Made by a program: the position numbers and the translations under genes | Part shown: positions 33,585-43,633 of the stretch, in pieces | How the letters are laid out: the number at the start of each line of letters is the position of its first letter | Position numbering within the stretch: the first letter of the stretch is position 1 | The notes under the pieces: model-generated | Database searches by the model: none | What the model was told of the DNA's origin: nothing | The model's input: only the letters and a program-made list of their open reading frames with translations | Origin: JAEUPI01 sp044222685 | GTDB lineage: Bacteria > Pseudomonadota > Gammaproteobacteria > Burkholderiales > Burkholderiaceae_C | Direction: 5' to 3' | Length of the DNA stretch: 57,622 nt | Assembly (NCBI GenBank): GCA_044222685.1 | Contig: JBGAMU010000012.1 | Span: forward strand, 1 to 57,622

Positions 33585-34355
33585 TCAGGCGGCCTCGGCG
33601 GTGTGCCAGGCGGCCGCCGGCTCGGCGCAGGCCGCCGCGGCGCGAATGCCGTCCATGTCCAGCAGTTCGATCTCGCGCAGATGCACCTTGATCAGTCCGT
33701 CGTCCTGGAAGCGCGAGAACAGGCGGCTCACGCTTTCCAGCGTCAGGCCAAGGTAGGAGCCGATCTCGGCGCGGCTCATGCGCAGATTGAACGCACGCGG
33801 CGAGTAGCCGTTGGCCGCGAAGCGGCCCGACAGGTCGATCAGGAAGCGGGCCAGGCGCTGCGCCGCGCGCATGCCGCCAAGACGCATCAGGTGCTCGCGC
33901 TCGCGGCGCAGCGCAGAGCCGAAGTGGCGATAGAGGTCGTTGCGAAGGCCCTGCACCCGCGAGCAGGCACCTTCGAAGTCGGCGATCGGCAACACCAGCA
34001 CCTCGCTGTCCTCGAGTGCCTGGACGTCGGTGGCACAAGGCTGGCCGGCCAGGGCGTCGGCGCCGAGCAGGTCGCCGCGCATCGGGAAGTCGAGCACCAG
34101 TTCTTCGCCGTCGTCGCCGGGCAGAGACGACTTCAGGCAGCCGAAGCGCACGACGAACAGGGCCGTCGACGGCGAGCCGGCGCGGTAGAGATAGGTGCCG
34201 CGGCGGATCCGGCGCGGCGTCCACTGGGCACCGGCGTCGCCGACGACGATGCTCGGAAAGGCAATCTGCTGGCAACCGTCCTGCACCGCGCGCTGGGCGC
34301 TGGCGACGGAAACGTCTTGCCGTTGGCCGGGGGTCGGGAGAGTCTGGACGTTCAT
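33585..34355 (-). CDS. Crp/FNR-family transcriptional regulator without iron-sulfur cysteines
   Basis: A 256-residue regulator. The cyclic-nucleotide-binding-like beta-roll spans about residues 50-150 (RIRRGTYLYRAGSPSTALFVV), followed by a dimer helix and a winged helix. The recognition helix (LGLTLESVSRLF, about 205-216) has the E-x-x-S-R triad by which FNR reads TTGAT half sites. The N-terminus has a single cysteine (Cys28), not the three clustered cysteines that hold the 4Fe-4S cluster of true FNR, so it is probably not an O2 sensor of that kind. A TTGAT-type box at 34444 lies upstream. What it senses is unknown. Confidence 0.87.
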   Translation of the reverse strand: MNVQTLPTPGQRQDVSVASAQRAVQDGCQQIAFPSIVVGDAGAQWTPRRIRRGTYLYRAGSPSTALFVVRFGCLKSSLPGDDGEELVLDFPMRGDLLGADALAGQPCATDVQALEDSEVLVLPIADFEGACSRVQGLRNDLYRHFGSALRREREHLMRLGGMRAAQRLARFLIDLSGRFAANGYSPRAFNLRMSRAEIGSYLGLTLESVSRLFSRFQDDGLIKVHLREIELLDMDGIRAAAACAEPAAAWHTAEAA

Positions 34356-34443
34356 GGTTTGCTTTCGATTTGCTTGACGCTGAGCAAGACTCTACGGATC
34401 GACCCGGCCGCGCCGGTGAATGCTCGACATCGTTCGGCAACAG

Positions 34444-34457
34444 TTGATAACAAGCAA
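34444..34457. promoter_or_regulatory. Candidate FNR/Crp-type operator
   Basis: TTGATAACAAGCAA matches the FNR consensus TTGAT-N4-ATCAA at 9 of 10 defined bases. It lies in the 242-bp region between the FNR-type regulator (minus strand, start 34355) and the DksA-like gene (plus strand, start 34598), and could serve either promoter. A possible -10 for the regulator (TAGAGT on the minus strand, 34389-34394) would put the box near -70. The rest of this region shows no other gene or site. Confidence 0.5.
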
Positions 34458-34597
34458 ACCCTCGTCGGCCGCCCCTTGTGCCGGCGCAAGCACGGGATGC
34501 TTGAATCCCGGCATGAACGGTCGACGCCTTTGACCCCAGGCAAAACATGCCGGCACAGCGCGCCAATACTGCGGCCCATGCAGTGCGAGCCCAGCCG

Positions 34598-34954
34598 ATG
34601 AACCGACGTCCCACCCCCGGCGGCCGCAGGGCAATGCCCGGCAACGGCCGGCAGCTGTGGGATCTGCTGCTCGAGCGGCACCGCGCGTTGTGCCACGAGT
34701 GGCGCCTGGCGCAGTCGCTGGAGCGCGCGGACGATGACCTGCTACCCGCCCGCGATCGCGTCGAGGACGCGCTGGTGCAGGTGGATCTGGCGATCGAGCG
34801 CGTACAGGCTGGCGCCTACGGCCGCTGCCAGGGCTGCGGCGGCACCATCGACTTCCAGCGCCTGCTGATGCTGCCCACAGCCACGCGCTGCTGGCCCTGC
34901 CAGCAAGCCGTCGAACGGGACGAGCGGACGACCGACGAACTGCCCCGCCACTAG
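34598..34954 (+). CDS. DksA/TraR-type zinc-finger protein
   Basis: A 118-residue protein with a C4 zinc finger: Cys77-Cys80 (YGRCQGCGG) and Cys98-Cys101 (RCWPCQ). The preceding VEDALVQVDLAIERVQAGAYG matches the coiled-coil tip to finger junction of DksA/TraR proteins, which modulate RNA polymerase through its secondary channel. It is shorter than DksA, and the acidic tip motif is weak (ERADDDLLPARDRV). The ATG at 34598 is preferred over 34547. It is divergent from the FNR-type regulator with a shared candidate operator, suggesting stress or redox regulation. Confidence 0.82.
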   Translation: MNRRPTPGGRRAMPGNGRQLWDLLLERHRALCHEWRLAQSLERADDDLLPARDRVEDALVQVDLAIERVQAGAYGRCQGCGGTIDFQRLLMLPTATRCWPCQQAVERDERTTDELPRH

Positions 34955-34980
34955 TTTCTCCCTTGGCGGGGTGCCGGCGG

Positions 34981-35841
34981 CTACAGGCTGCTGGCCGCCT
35001 GCATCGGCGAGTGGTGGGTGACCTTGTAGAACCAGCGCCGCGCGCCACGCAGGTCGAAACGCTGCCAGTGCGCGGGATCCTGCCGCAAACGATCGGCGAT
35101 CGCATACAACGCCAGCGGATTCATGCCCATGCCGATGTGGCTCGCGTGCACCTCGATGTTCTCGGTGTGCGGCTGGTTCGGGTTGACGCTGCACTGCCAG
35201 GCCACCACGCCGTCGGTGCGGGAGTAGATCGACGTGGTCGGCACCGGTGGCGGCTCCTTCAGCTGATCGATCAGGGCCTGGTTCTCTGCCACCGTCTGCC
35301 CGCTGACGACTTCGTAGAAGCGCCAGGCGTTGGTGGCGCGCGGATGACCGGAGAACGGTGTGCCGAGCGTGACGACGCAGCGCACCCGGTCCGGGAACTC
35401 CTTGGCCAGTTCGCGTGCGTAGACGCCGCCCAGGCTCCAGCCGATCAGGCTCACCTTGTCGCGGTGTCGGTCGGCCAGGTGCACCAGGCGCTCGCGACAG
35501 GCATCGAGCACGCCGTGACGCGGGCCGAAGTTGAAGCCCTGCTTCCAAGCATGCACGGTATAGCCGCGGTCGCGCAGAAAGCTGCGCAGCGGGGCGGTGC
35601 TGAAGTCCGAGGCGCCGAGGCCCGGGAACACCAGCACCGGATGGCCGTCGCCGGTCGGCAGCTTGCTGAGCCACGGCGCCGCGGCCAGCATGGCGGCGTA
35701 TTCCCAGGGCGCCCGCGCCTCCAGCATCATCAGCAGCGGACCGGGCGGCTGCAGCTCGTCGTCGAACGAATGGGACGTGCCGGTGGGCTTGGGCATGCGG
35801 GTCGCGCGTGGGGCGCGCGGCGGCTGTCGCGACGCAGCCAT
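34981..35841 (-). CDS. Alpha/beta hydrolase
   Basis: A 286-residue lipase-like hydrolase. The nucleophile is in LIGWSLGGVYARELA near residue 145. PVLVFPGLGASDFSTAPL near residue 68 gives the oxyanion region, and TRTDGVVAW plus EVHASHIGMG near 215-235 contain the probable acid and histidine. No signal peptide is clear. The family includes PHB depolymerase-like and cofactor esterases; the substrate is unknown. The start could be 35841 or 35796. It follows gmhB on the same strand after about 54 bp. Confidence 0.85.
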   Translation of the reverse strand: MAASRQPPRAPRATRMPKPTGTSHSFDDELQPPGPLLMMLEARAPWEYAAMLAAAPWLSKLPTGDGHPVLVFPGLGASDFSTAPLRSFLRDRGYTVHAWKQGFNFGPRHGVLDACRERLVHLADRHRDKVSLIGWSLGGVYARELAKEFPDRVRCVVTLGTPFSGHPRATNAWRFYEVVSGQTVAENQALIDQLKEPPPVPTTSIYSRTDGVVAWQCSVNPNQPHTENIEVHASHIGMGMNPLALYAIADRLRQDPAHWQRFDLRGARRWFYKVTHHSPMQAASSL

Positions 35842-35895
35842 GTTACCGAGCCGGCCCTTGCACCGCTGACACCGGCGGTGGGGAAGAACCCGCGT

Positions 35896-36510
35896 TCAGC
35901 GTGACGGGCTGCCGGCCGCGCCCGTCGCCGCGAGCGGTGGCGCCAGCAGGGCGTCGACACAGGCCGCCAGGTCGTCGAAGACCGCGTCGGCCGCCGCGGC
36001 GTCGGAGAGGCTGACGGCGTGTCCGCTGCGCACGAGCCAACAACGTGCGAGCCCGGCCGCCCGCCCGGCCTGCACATCGGACAGCTTGTCGCCGACCAGC
36101 ACGCAGCGGGTCAGGTCGAGCGACAGCGCGCCTGCCGCTTGCCGCAGGAGCCCTGGGGCGGGCTTGCGGCAGTCGCAAACCCTCCTGTAAGCCGCCAGCG
36201 GGGCATCGGGCAGATGCGGGCAGTGCAACACGGCGTCGAGCTGCACGCCGGCGGCGGCCAGCTCGGTGCGCATGTGCGCCGTCAGCCGCTGATACGCCGC
36301 CTCGTCGTAGAAGCCTCGCGCGATGCCGCTCTGATTGGTCACGATCACGAGCTTCCAGCCCGCCTTCGTCAACCGCTGCAACGCCTCGACGACGCCCGGC
36401 ACGAAGGCGAAGTCGTCGACGCGCCACAGGTACTCGCGCTCGACGTTGATGACGCCGTCGCGATCGAGAAAGACCGCGCGGTTCGACGCCGGGGTCGGTG
36501 TGTTGGTCAT
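35896..36510 (-). CDS. gmhB: D-glycero-D-manno-heptose 1,7-bisphosphate 7-phosphatase-like HAD enzyme
   Basis: A 204-residue HAD phosphatase of the IIIA/GmhB type that makes heptose-1-phosphate for lipopolysaccharide core. The nucleophile aspartates are in AVFLDRDGVIN near residue 14, motif II in VTNQSGIARG, the zinc site CPHLP...CDCRKP near residues 97-116, and motif III/IV VLVGDKLSDVQAG near 140. The tail after residue 175 (LLAPPLAATGAAG) is low-complexity. It lies between a DMT transporter and a hydrolase, not in a heptose operon. Confidence 0.9.
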   Translation of the reverse strand: MTNTPTPASNRAVFLDRDGVINVEREYLWRVDDFAFVPGVVEALQRLTKAGWKLVIVTNQSGIARGFYDEAAYQRLTAHMRTELAAAGVQLDAVLHCPHLPDAPLAAYRRVCDCRKPAPGLLRQAAGALSLDLTRCVLVGDKLSDVQAGRAAGLARCWLVRSGHAVSLSDAAAADAVFDDLAACVDALLAPPLAATGAAGSPSR

Positions 36511-36534
36511 GGCGGCGACTTCGTCGGGCGGCCT

Positions 36535-37479
36535 CTAGCCACCCTGCCGCATGCCCGCCCGGGTGGCCGGCGGCATGCGGGCATCGAGCATCCGCGCCCG
36601 CAGCGCGATGGCTTCGTTGCCGATCAGCGCGGCCAGCACCAGCGTGCCACCCGACAACGCGCTCGCGCTCGGCGCCTCACCGGCACCCAGCCAGGCCCAG
36701 GTGACGCCGAAGATCACCTCCAGCAACGCCAGCAGGGCGATCTCGGGGCCGGGCAGTACGCGCGAGAGCCGCACGGCCAGCAAGCACGGAATCGCCAACT
36801 GCACGACGCCGAGCAACGCCAGCAGCGACAGGTCGTGCCCGGACGCTCGAAGCGGCCACGACAGCGGCAGCATCGCGGCGGCGGAGATCAGCGCGCCGAT
36901 CAGCACGGAAGGCAGCATGTCGGGACCGTCCAGGTTCTCGTCGGGGTCACCGGTGCCATGCGACACGTGCTGCAGGAGGGTCCAGTTGACGGCGCCGGCG
37001 ATCGGAACGGCCAACGCGATGCCCATGCCCAGCAGCGCGCCGGAGCCGAGCTGCATCTCGTGCACGAACATCCAGGCGATGCCGACCCCGGCCACCGCGA
37101 TGGCCAGCCAGGTGCGCCAGGCCAGCCGGTGGTTCAGCACGACGCGGGCGAACACCGCGGTGACGAGCGGGGCGATGGCCAGCGTGACCAGCACGTTGGC
37201 CACGTTGGTCAGCGTCACCGCGATCATGAACGCCGTGTACATGACGGCCCAGCAGACGCCCGACACCCACTGCGGCCATGTCGAGCGCGCCATGTCGCGC
37301 CACAGTCCCGCGCCGCGCATGGCCGTCAGCGCGACGGCCAGCGCCAGCGACGTGAAGGCGCTGCGCCAGAAGGTCACCTCGAAGCTGCGCGCCGATTCGA
37401 GGTGCCGCGTGACGACACCCGCGATGCTCCACATCAGCGTGACCAGCACCATCAAGGCCACCGCGCGCGAATGAGTCAC
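36535..37479 (-). CDS. DMT superfamily transporter (EamA domains)
   Basis: A 314-residue membrane protein with about ten helices in two EamA repeats: ALMVLVTLMWSIAGVVTRHL at the N-terminus, SGVCWAVMYTAFMIAVTLT and LLGVVQLAIPCLLAVRL later. It resembles RhaT/YdcZ-like exporters. The substrate is not evident. It starts 16 bp after the typA stop on the same strand and may be the downstream end of the large rimP-nusA-infB-rbfA-truB-typA run. It is unrelated in sequence to the DMT protein at 23278. Confidence 0.87.
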   Translation of the reverse strand: MTHSRAVALMVLVTLMWSIAGVVTRHLESARSFEVTFWRSAFTSLALAVALTAMRGAGLWRDMARSTWPQWVSGVCWAVMYTAFMIAVTLTNVANVLVTLAIAPLVTAVFARVVLNHRLAWRTWLAIAVAGVGIAWMFVHEMQLGSGALLGMGIALAVPIAGAVNWTLLQHVSHGTGDPDENLDGPDMLPSVLIGALISAAAMLPLSWPLRASGHDLSLLALLGVVQLAIPCLLAVRLSRVLPGPEIALLALLEVIFGVTWAWLGAGEAPSASALSGGTLVLAALIGNEAIALRARMLDARMPPATRAGMRQGG

Positions 37480-37495
37480 GGCCGCTCCGCAACGA

Positions 37496-39309
<1,814 letters not shown>

Positions 39310-39313
<4 letters not shown>

Positions 39314-40272
39314 AGGGTGGTTTCGGGCTCGCAAGAGGCTGCCGACGCGCAGGCCTGCACTTCCGGCGGGCTGAGCAGGCGATCGGCGATCAGCTCGCCG
39401 GCGGTGATGTGGGCGAGGCCCAGAAAGGCGCGCGGCTGCGCAGCGTAGACACGCACGGACGGCAGGTCGGCGCTGGCGACGCGCCGGCGCAGCCCGGTCA
39501 GGAAACGGGCCGCTTCGGCGCCGTCGAGCTCGAGGGTCGGCAGATCGGCCAGCAGTATGTCGGCCGCCAGCAGGCAGTCGTCGCGCTGGGCTTCGCTCAT
39601 GCGTTCGAGCGCAGCAATGTCCAGCGCATGTTCCAGGCGCAGGCGGCCGCAACCGGTGCGGGTCAACGCGGCCAGATGCGCACCGCAACCCAGTGCCTGG
39701 CCGATGTCGTCGGCCAGCGTGCGGATGTAGGTGCCCTTGCTGCAGGCCACGTCGAGCAGCAGGCAATCCGCTTCAAACGACACCACCTCGATACGGTGGA
39801 TGCGCACCGGGCGCGCAACGCGAACGACATCCTGGCCGGCGCGCGCGTAGTCGTACAAGGCCTTGCCGTCCTTCTTGAGCGCGGAGTACATCGGCGGCAG
39901 CTGCTCGATCTCGCCGACGAAACGGCGGCACGCCTCATCGACCTGGCCGGGCGTCACGTGGACCGGGCGGCGTTCGATCACCGGCGTCTCGCGGTCGAAC
40001 GACGCGGTGCGCTCGCCCAACCGAAGCGTCGCGCGATAGGTCTTGTCCGAGTCCAGGCTGGCCTGGGCGAACTTGGTCGCCGCGCCGAAGCAGATCGGCA
40101 GCAATCCGTCGGCCAACGGATCCAGCGTGCCGGTGTGGCCGGCCTTGTCGGCGCGAAACAGCCGCTTGGCCTGCTGCAGCGCCTGGTTGCTCGTCTGGCC
40201 CAGCGGCTTGGCGAGCAGCAGCACGCCGTGCACCGGCCGTCGCGGGGTGCGGACGCGGGCACTGGTCGTCAT
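39310..40272 (-). CDS. truB: tRNA pseudouridine(55) synthase
   Basis: TruB makes pseudouridine 55 in the T-loop of tRNAs. The 320-residue enzyme has the TruB core: GVLLLAKPLGQTSN, AGHTGTLDPLADGLLP with the catalytic Asp near residue 51, and RLGERTASFDRE. Later are PPMYSALKKDGKALYDYAR and CSKGTYIRTLADDIG. A C-terminal PUA-like tail is present. It overlaps rbfA by 4 bp upstream and typA by 4 bp downstream, so the three are translationally coupled. Confidence 0.97.
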
Positions 40273-40637
40273 GATCCGTCCGGCGAACGGGTCGCGTTGG
40301 CGCGGTGGATCAGCGCGCTCAGCTCGGCGGCACGCTCGGTGCTGCGATCGAACTGGAAGTGCAGCGTCGGCACGGTGTGGATCGACAGCCGCTTGAAGAG
40401 GCCGTTGCGCAGGTAACCCGCGGCCTCATTGAGCGCAGCCTCGCACTCGGCCGGATCGCCCACCAGCAGCGAGAAGAACACCTTGGCATGCGCATAGTCG
40501 GGCGTCACCTCGACGCTGTTGAGCGTGAGAAGCCCGACCCGAGGATCCTTCAGCCCACGGATCAGCTCGGCCAGATCGCGCTGGATCTGGTCGGCGACGC
40601 GGTAGCCGCGATTCGGGGTGGACTTCTTGTGGCGCAT
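40269..40637 (-). CDS. rbfA: Ribosome-binding factor A
   Basis: RbfA binds the 30S subunit and helps mature the 5' end of 16S rRNA. The 122-residue protein shows the KH-like fold pattern YRVADQIQRDLAELIRGLKDPRVGLLTLNSVEVTPDYAHAKV, split here into its two halves at the GLKDPRV turn, then VFFSLL and LRLTVPTLHF-like strands. The gene is 124 bp downstream of infB. That gap holds three hairpins, so expression of rbfA and later genes may be partly separate. Confidence 0.95.
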   Translation of the reverse strand: MRHKKSTPNRGYRVADQIQRDLAELIRGLKDPRVGLLTLNSVEVTPDYAHAKVFFSLLVGDPAECEAALNEAAGYLRNGLFKRLSIHTVPTLHFQFDRSTERAAELSALIHRANATRSPDGS

Positions 40638-40655
40638 GACGGTTACGGCGGATGC

Positions 40656-40740
40656 AGCCCCGCTCCAGCGGGGCTTCGATCAAGGTCACGCGCGGATCCG
40701 GCTCCGCCGGTCCGCTGCGTGGGCCCCCTCGGGGGGCAGC
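40656..40740 (-). repeat. Three consecutive palindromic hairpins between infB and rbfA
   Basis: Within the 124-bp gap are AGCCCCGCT/AGCGGGGCT (40656-40675), an imperfect hairpin GGATCCGGC/GCCGGTCC (about 40695-40712) and CCCCCTCGGGGG (40724-40735). The last, with GGCAGCGACCGGAGGGAGC next to it, looks like the GC-rich palindromic repeats scattered between genes in many Burkholderiales genomes. None has a T-tract. They may stabilise or process the polycistronic RNA. Copy number elsewhere cannot be seen from this window. Confidence 0.5.
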
Positions 40741-40761
40741 GACCGGAGGGAGCGTGGGGGC

Positions 40762-43575
40762 TCAAAGTGTTCTCGCGACTTCCTTGATTTCGAAGAACTC
40801 GAGCTGGTCGCCCTCGACGATGTCGTTGTAGCCCTTGATGTTCAGGCCGCATTCGAAGCCTTCCTTGACTTCGCGCACGTCGTCCTTGAAGCGCTTCAGG
40901 CTCTCCAGCTCGCCGGTGAAGACCACGACGTTCTCGCGCAGCAGGCGCACGCGCGCCGAACGGCGCACGGTGCCTGCCGTGACCATGCAGCCGGCGATCG
41001 CGCCGACCTTGCTGATGCGGAACACCTGGCGGATCTCGGCGTTGCCGATGATCTCTTCCTTCTGCTCCGGCGCCAGCATGCCGGCCATCGCCGCCTTCAC
41101 GTCGTCGACCGCGTCGTAGATGATGTTGTAGTAGCGGATGTCGATGCCGTTGTTCTCGGCCAGCTTGCGTGCGCCGGCATCGGCCCGCGTGTTGAAGCCG
41201 ACGATGACCGCCTTCGACGCGATCGCCAGGTTGACGTCGCTCTCGCTGATGCCGCCGACCGCCGCGTGCACCACCTGCACCTTGACCTCGTCGGTCGACA
41301 GCTTGAGCAGCGATTGCGCCAGCGCCTCCTGCGAGCCCTGCACGTCGGCCTTGATGATCAACGACAGCGTCTGCACGTCACCGCCGCCCATGTTCTCGAA
41401 CATGTTCTCCAGCTTGGCGGCCTGCTGCTTGGCCAGCTTGACGTCGCGGTACTTGCCCTGGCGGAAGGTGGCGATCTCGCGTGCACGCCGCTCGTCGGCC
41501 AGCACCATGAACTCGTCGCCCGCCTGCGGCACCTCGGTCAGGCCCTGGATCTCCACGGGAATCGACGGGCCGGCCTCGTGGGTCGGCTTGCCGTCCTCGT
41601 CGAGCATTGCGCGCACACGGCCATAGCTGGCACCGGCCAGCACCACGTCGCCACGCTTGAGCGTGCCCGACTGCACCAGCACCGTCGCCACCGGACCGCG
41701 GCCCTTGTCGAGCTGGGCCTCGATGACGAGGCCCTTGGCCATCGCGTCGGTCGGCGCCTTCAGCTCCAGCACCTCGGCCTGCAGCAGCACCTGCTCGAGC
41801 AGCGCGTCGATGCCCTGGCCGGTCTTGGCCGACACCGGCACGAACGGCGAATCGCCGCCGAACTCCTCGGGCACCACCTGCTCGGCCACCAGCTCGTTCT
41901 TCACGCGCTCGGGGTTGGCCTCGGGCTTGTCGATCTTGTTCATCGCCACCACGATCGGCACGCCGGCCGCCTTGGCGTGGGCGATGGCCTCCTTGGTCTG
42001 CGGCATCACGCCGTCGTCGGCGGCCACCACCAGGATCACGATGTCGGTGGCCTTGGCGCCGCGCGCGCGCATCGCGGTGAACGCGGCGTGGCCCGGCGTG
42101 TCGAGGAAGGTGATCATGCCGCGCTCGGTCTGCACGTGGTACGCGCCGATGTGCTGCGTGATGCCACCCGCCTCGCCCGCCGCCACCCGCGTGGTGCGGA
42201 TGTAGTCGAGCAGCGAGGTCTTGCCGTGGTCGACGTGGCCCATCACGGTGACCACCGGTGCCCGCGGCTGGCCTTCGCCGGTTTGGGCGGCCTGCTCTTC
42301 CTCGCTGAACGCCTCGGGGTCGTCGAGCTTGGCGGCCAGCGCCTTGTGGCCCATTTCCTCGACCAGGATCATCGCGGTCTCCTGATCGAGCTGCTGGTTG
42401 ATGGTGACCATCTGGCCGAGCTTCATCAGGTGCTTGATCACCTCGCTGGCCTTGATCGACATCTTGTGCGCCAGGTCGGCCACGCTGATCGTCTCGGGAA
42501 TGTGCACCTCCTGGATCACGGCCTCCGACGGCGGCACGAAGGCCGGCGCGTCGTCGTTGCGGTCGCCCTTGCGGGCGCCCCGCGGTGCCCGCCAGCCGGC
42601 GCGCGCGCCGCCGGTGTCGCCACGCGTCTTCAGCGTGCGCTTCTTGGCGGCGTCGTCGGCCCAGCTGGACGACAGCTTCTCGGACTTGACTGACTTCTTG
42701 TCGCCGGGCTTGGCGCCCGCGGTGCCGGGCGCGGCAGCGCCGGGCGCGGCCTTCGGCTTGTGGATCGTGCCCTTGATGCCTTCGGCGGCCGGCTTGGCTT
42801 CCTCGGGCTTCTTGGCGGTCAGCACCTTCTTCGGCGCGGCCATCATCGCGCGGATCGCCGCGGCCTCGGCCTCGGCCGACTTGCGACGGTTGTCGGCCTC
42901 GCCCTGGCGCGCCTTCTCGGCGGCCTCGGCGTCGGCGGCCTTGACCACGCGCAGCGCCGGCTTGGCCGGAGCGGCAGGCGCCACCGGCGCGGCGGGCGCG
43001 GCGGCAGGCGGCGCGCCCTCGGCGGCAGGGGCGGCTGCCTTGGCGGTCACATCGGCCGCTTCGCGCGCGGCTGCCTCGGCGGCGACGCGTGCGGCGGCAT
43101 CGGCGGCCTCGCGGTCGCGGCGGTCCTGTTCCTCGCGCTGGCGGCGCAGCTGGTCTTCCTCCTGGCGGCGCACGAGTTCGGCCTGGCGCGCGGCCTCGGC
43201 GTCGCGACGCTGCTGCTCGGCCTCGTCGATGACCGGGGCCGACGGCTCCTCGACCGGCGCGGACGCCGGCGAATCCTCGCGCTTGACGAAGACGCGCTTC
43301 TTGCGCACCTCGACCTGGATCGTGCGCGCCTTGCCCGAGGCATCGGCCTGCTTGATCTCGCTGGTGGACTTGCGCGTCAGCGTGATCTTCTTGCGTTCGG
43401 CGCCCGAAGTGCCGTGCGACGTCCGCAGGAAGTCCAGCAGTCGCTCCTTGTCGGCGTCGGTCAGCTTGTCGTCGGGAGATTGCTTGGCAACCCCGGCCGA
43501 CTGCAGCTGCTCGATCAATGCCCCGGCCGGCCGATTGAGTTCGGCGGCGAATTGGGCCACGGTGGTGACGGCCAT
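40762..43575 (-). CDS. infB: Translation initiation factor IF-2
   Basis: IF-2 is the GTPase that brings fMet-tRNA to the 30S subunit. The protein is 937 residues. The N-terminal IF2N helix (MAVTTVAQFAAELNRPAGAL) is followed by a long Glu/Ala/Arg-rich region (about 100-330) and a second IF2N domain. The G domain from about residue 435 has VMGHVDHGKTSLLDYI, DTPGHAAFTAMR and AMNKIDKPE. C-terminal C1 and C2 domains follow. The start at 43575 is preferred over 43656 because MAVTTVAQ is the standard beginning. It lies 58 bp after nusA. Confidence 0.97.
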   Translation of the reverse strand: MAVTTVAQFAAELNRPAGALIEQLQSAGVAKQSPDDKLTDADKERLLDFLRTSHGTSGAERKKITLTRKSTSEIKQADASGKARTIQVEVRKKRVFVKREDSPASAPVEEPSAPVIDEAEQQRRDAEAARQAELVRRQEEDQLRRQREEQDRRDREAADAAARVAAEAAAREAADVTAKAAAPAAEGAPPAAAPAAPVAPAAPAKPALRVVKAADAEAAEKARQGEADNRRKSAEAEAAAIRAMMAAPKKVLTAKKPEEAKPAAEGIKGTIHKPKAAPGAAAPGTAGAKPGDKKSVKSEKLSSSWADDAAKKRTLKTRGDTGGARAGWRAPRGARKGDRNDDAPAFVPPSEAVIQEVHIPETISVADLAHKMSIKASEVIKHLMKLGQMVTINQQLDQETAMILVEEMGHKALAAKLDDPEAFSEEEQAAQTGEGQPRAPVVTVMGHVDHGKTSLLDYIRTTRVAAGEAGGITQHIGAYHVQTERGMITFLDTPGHAAFTAMRARGAKATDIVILVVAADDGVMPQTKEAIAHAKAAGVPIVVAMNKIDKPEANPERVKNELVAEQVVPEEFGGDSPFVPVSAKTGQGIDALLEQVLLQAEVLELKAPTDAMAKGLVIEAQLDKGRGPVATVLVQSGTLKRGDVVLAGASYGRVRAMLDEDGKPTHEAGPSIPVEIQGLTEVPQAGDEFMVLADERRAREIATFRQGKYRDVKLAKQQAAKLENMFENMGGGDVQTLSLIIKADVQGSQEALAQSLLKLSTDEVKVQVVHAAVGGISESDVNLAIASKAVIVGFNTRADAGARKLAENNGIDIRYYNIIYDAVDDVKAAMAGMLAPEQKEEIIGNAEIRQVFRISKVGAIAGCMVTAGTVRRSARVRLLRENVVVFTGELESLKRFKDDVREVKEGFECGLNIKGYNDIVEGDQLEFFEIKEVARTL

Positions 43576-43633
43576 TGCTGCTATTTCCTTGGCGTTTAGC
43601 GTCTCGCGTTCACGCGATGTCGGTGGTTTCCGG

